Part shown: positions 4,836 through 7,048 of the stretch, piece by piece
Numbering within the stretch: position 1 is the first letter of the stretch
How the letters are laid out: each line of letters starts with the position of its first letter
From: Nonomuraea sp.
GTDB lineage: Bacteria; Actinomycetota; Actinomycetes; Streptosporangiales; Streptosporangiaceae
NCBI GenBank assembly: GCA_013362835.1
Contig: JABFVJ010000117.1
Coordinates: 1 to 7,048, forward strand
Length of the DNA: 7,048 bases
Direction of reading: 5' to 3'
Notes under the pieces: model-generated
Database searches by the model: none
What the model was told of the DNA's origin: nothing
What the model saw: the letters and a program-made list of their open reading frames with translations, nothing else
Program-made: the position numbers and the translations under genes

Positions 4836-7048
4836 CAGTCCTCGTGCCGGGCCGTCACCGGCGAGGGGCCGGAGGGTCTGGGATCGGGCGCCTCGCCGCC
4901 ACCGCCGCCACCGCCGCTCAGGATGCCGTGGTCGTCGGCCTCGGGGATGCCGGAGTCGCCCGAGTCGTCGGTGACGTCGCCGCCGGTGTCGTCACACGGG
5001 GCCACCAGGCAGTCCTGGCCGTCGTCGAAGGGGTTGCCGCCGTCGTCGAACGGGTTCTCCGAGCTCGGGGTGGGCGTCGGCGTCGGGCTCGGCACGATGT
5101 TCTCCGGCAGGCCGATGGAGGCCTTCGGCGGGAACTGCTCGATCGGCTTGCCCTCGTGCGCGAGGAGCATGAACCGCCGCCAGGTCGCCGTGGGCGGACC
5201 CGCGCCCTCGAACCCGAGCGAGACCTCCCGGGCGCTGCTGTACGGGTTGTCCGGGCCGTACTTCTTGCGCGTCTTGCCCCTGGGCGTGTCCGGGCAGTTG
5301 GAGTGAAGGGGCTGGACGATCTTGCCCGTCTTCGTCACGCACTGCTCGCGGTAGAACCCGACCGCCGTGGACAGCTGCGGCGTGTACCCGACGAACCAGG
5401 CTTCCTTCTCGTTGTTGTTGGTGCCGGTCTTGCCGGCCGCCGGACGGCTGCCGAGGCCCTGGCCCGCCGCGGTGCCGCTCCGCAGCACCTCCTGCATCGC
5501 GGTCGTCGCGTCGGCGGCCACGTCGGCGTCGATCACCTTGTGGGAGATCTTCTGCTCGGGGTAGGCGATCACGCCCTTGCGCTTGACGTCCTGCACCACG
5601 TGGTACTTGGTGTACTTGCCGCCGTTGGCGAAGATGGAGTAGCCGGCGGCCTGCTCGACCGGCTTCACCAGCGCGCTGCCGATGGCGAACTGGAAGTGGT
5701 GGTCGTCGACGTCCTGCTCCATGCGCTCCTGGTCGAACCCGGCGGCCTCCACGAGGCTCTTCACGTCGTCGAGTTTGTTGGGCAGCTTGAACGCCATCGA
5801 CACGTAGGCGGTGTTGACCGACTGGGCCGTCGCCTTGATCACGTCGACGGCCTGGCCGACGTTGTGGCTGTTACGGAACCCGCCCTTCTGCTGACCCGGG
5901 ATGATCTTCGGCACGGTCTCGTTGCCCGGCACGTAGCTCTTGAGCGAGTACCCGGCCTGCAGCCAGGCCGCCAGCACGTACGGCTTGAACGCCGACGCCG
6001 CCTGCTTCCTCGCGTCGAAGGGCTCGTTGAAGGGGTCGGTGAGGAAGTTGGAGCCGCCGTAGAAGGCGAGGACGCGGCCGTTCCTCGGGTCGACCGCGGC
6101 GAGGCCGGCGTGGAACTCCTTCGACATGGGCTGCATCGTGGTCTCGACCGCCGTCTTGGCGGCCTCCATGAGCTTCTTGTCGAAGGTCGAGACGATCTGG
6201 TAGCCGCCGCTCCTGACCGCGTCAGGGGTGAGACCGCGCTGCTTCAGCTCCTCCAGCACCTGCGTGATCATGTAGCCGCGCAGGCCGGCGTACTCGTCCT
6301 TGGTGTCGCCCTTGGCGATCTTGGGGAACTTCGCGGTCTGCGGGAGGTTGCCGTACTTCTGCGGCCACTGCTTGGCCATGGCCGCGATGACCGCGTTGTA
6401 GCGGTACTTGAGACCGGGGTCGTCGGGCCCCCAGCTCGGGTGCTGGATGCGCGCGGCCAGGTAGGCGCCCTGCTCGGGCGTCAGGTCCTTGGCGTGCACG
6501 CCCTTGCCGAAGTAGGCCTCCGCGGCGGCCTCGACGCCGTATGCGAGGCCGAAGTTCACGGTGTTGAGGTAGGTGGCGAGGATCTGGTCCTTGCTCATCG
6601 TCTGGTCGAGCTTGACCGCGACGAAGATCTCCTTCACCTTGCGCTTGACCGAGACTTCCTGGCTGAGGCCGTCGAAGTAGCCGCGGGCCATCTGCTGGGT
6701 GATCGTCGAGGCGCCCTGGAGCTGCTGGCCGGTCGCGGTCATCCACAACGAGCGGACCATGCCGGGGATCGAGATGCCGGAGTCCTCGTAGAACGTGTCG
6801 TTCTCGATGGCGATCGTGGCGTCCTTGACGGTGTCGGCCATCTTGTCGATGGTGATGATCCGCCGCGGGACGCCGAGCTTGGCGATGACGGTCTTGCCGT
6901 CGCGGTAGTAGAGCGTGCTCTGCTCGGCCACGGCGCTGGCCTGGGTGGCGTCGGGCACCGTCGTGTTGACGTACGCGATCATGATCATGCCGAACAGGCC
7001 GGCCGCCAGCACGACCACGCTGGCCACGACGATCTTCCAGCTCGGCAC
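4832..7048 (-). CDS. Class A penicillin-binding protein, N-terminus off the window
   Basis: This bifunctional enzyme polymerises lipid II into glycan strands and cross-links peptides outside the membrane. The visible 738 residues begin with a membrane anchor (about 5-27). The GT51 glycosyltransferase domain (about 65-230) shows AIENDTFYEDSG with the likely catalytic E82, QGASTITQQ (111-119), RKVKE (136-140) and ILATYLNTVNFGLAYGVEAA (156-175). The transpeptidase domain (about 310-575) has all three motifs: SAFK with nucleophile S352, SVN (410-412) and KTG (540-542). A tail of about 90 residues follows, with SPTPTPTPSS, two NPFDDG repeats, acidic stretches, seven glycines and a terminal RHEDW. 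The first visible codon is GTG, but it sits at the edge just before the anchor. It is more likely an internal valine, since such proteins usually have a cytoplasmic N-terminal segment. It corresponds by position to mycobacterial ponA1 and is coupled to the GT87-like gene. Confidence 0.95.
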   Translation of the reverse strand: MPSWKIVVASVVVLAAGLFGMIMIAYVNTTVPDATQASAVAEQSTLYYRDGKTVIAKLGVPRRIITIDKMADTVKDATIAIENDTFYEDSGISIPGMVRSLWMTATGQQLQGASTITQQMARGYFDGLSQEVSVKRKVKEIFVAVKLDQTMSKDQILATYLNTVNFGLAYGVEAAAEAYFGKGVHAKDLTPEQGAYLAARIQHPSWGPDDPGLKYRYNAVIAAMAKQWPQKYGNLPQTAKFPKIAKGDTKDEYAGLRGYMITQVLEELKQRGLTPDAVRSGGYQIVSTFDKKLMEAAKTAVETTMQPMSKEFHAGLAAVDPRNGRVLAFYGGSNFLTDPFNEPFDARKQAASAFKPYVLAAWLQAGYSLKSYVPGNETVPKIIPGQQKGGFRNSHNVGQAVDVIKATAQSVNTAYVSMAFKLPNKLDDVKSLVEAAGFDQERMEQDVDDHHFQFAIGSALVKPVEQAAGYSIFANGGKYTKYHVVQDVKRKGVIAYPEQKISHKVIDADVAADATTAMQEVLRSGTAAGQGLGSRPAAGKTGTNNNEKEAWFVGYTPQLSTAVGFYREQCVTKTGKIVQPLHSNCPDTPRGKTRKKYGPDNPYSSAREVSLGFEGAGPPTATWRRFMLLAHEGKPIEQFPPKASIGLPENIVPSPTPTPTPSSENPFDDGGNPFDDGQDCLVAPCDDTGGDVTDDSGDSGIPEADDHGILSGGGGGGGEAPDPRPSGPSPVTARHEDW
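5018..5056 (-). repeat. NPFDDG tandem repeat in the PBP tail
   Basis: Residues 665-670 and 672-677 of the PBP are both NPFDDG, separated by one glycine. This is an in-frame near-tandem repeat within the acidic, disordered-looking tail. A DCLVAPCDD segment with two cysteines (680, 685) follows it. The repeat may arise from slippage or be a functional linear motif. Confidence 0.7.

Noticed and set aside
4897..4917. GCC/GCCACC run near the PBP 3' end as a tandem DNA repeat
   Set aside because: It encodes the seven-glycine stretch of the PBP tail. No repeat unit extends beyond it.
1..7048. Mobile element, defence system, CRISPR array, tRNA or other RNA gene
   Set aside because: No transposase, integrase, direct-repeat array, clover-leaf pattern or defence-type domain was found. 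All the sequence is accounted for by housekeeping and envelope genes with short spacers.

Overview
The window is very GC-rich chromosomal DNA from a high-GC actinomycete. The protein sequences look most like Streptosporangiales (Nonomuraea/Microbispora-like), but that placement is an impression from sequence style, not a search result. It is a housekeeping region, with no sign of a prophage, transposon, CRISPR array, tRNA or rRNA.

Left block, minus strand (1-824): the 3' part of the window's leftmost operon, reading rpsF (S6) then ssb, which runs off the left edge. In actinobacteria rpsR and rplI normally follow. The 82-bp rpsF-ssb spacer carries a hairpin. The approximately 180-bp region upstream of rpsF holds a candidate promoter and several dyads.

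Middle block (1007-2389): a plus-strand gene for a three-helix membrane protein of unknown function. It converges on a 59-residue minus-strand membrane protein, also of unknown function, that contains a rare TTA leucine codon. A strong bidirectional terminator-like stem lies between them. The small gene is divergent from nfo (endonuclease IV, base-excision repair), which may be transcribed as a leaderless mRNA. A perfect match to the E. coli DnaA box consensus lies in the gap after nfo.

Right block, minus strand (2455-7048): a translationally coupled operon reading class A penicillin-binding protein, then GT87-type polytopic glycosyltransferase, then PIG-V-like polytopic mannosyltransferase. 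Each junction is a 4-base stop/start overlap. The PBP lacks its extreme N-terminus at the right edge. It has complete glycosyltransferase and transpeptidase motifs and an unusual Thr/Pro-, Asp- and Gly-rich C-terminal tail.

Read on the minus strand, the order PBP - GT87 - ... - rpsF - ssb matches the M. tuberculosis order ponA1 - Rv0051 - ... - rpsF - ssb, so this is a conserved actinobacterial neighbourhood. The plus-strand genes between the two blocks look like local additions. The least understood part is the job of the two membrane glycosyltransferases coupled to the PBP.
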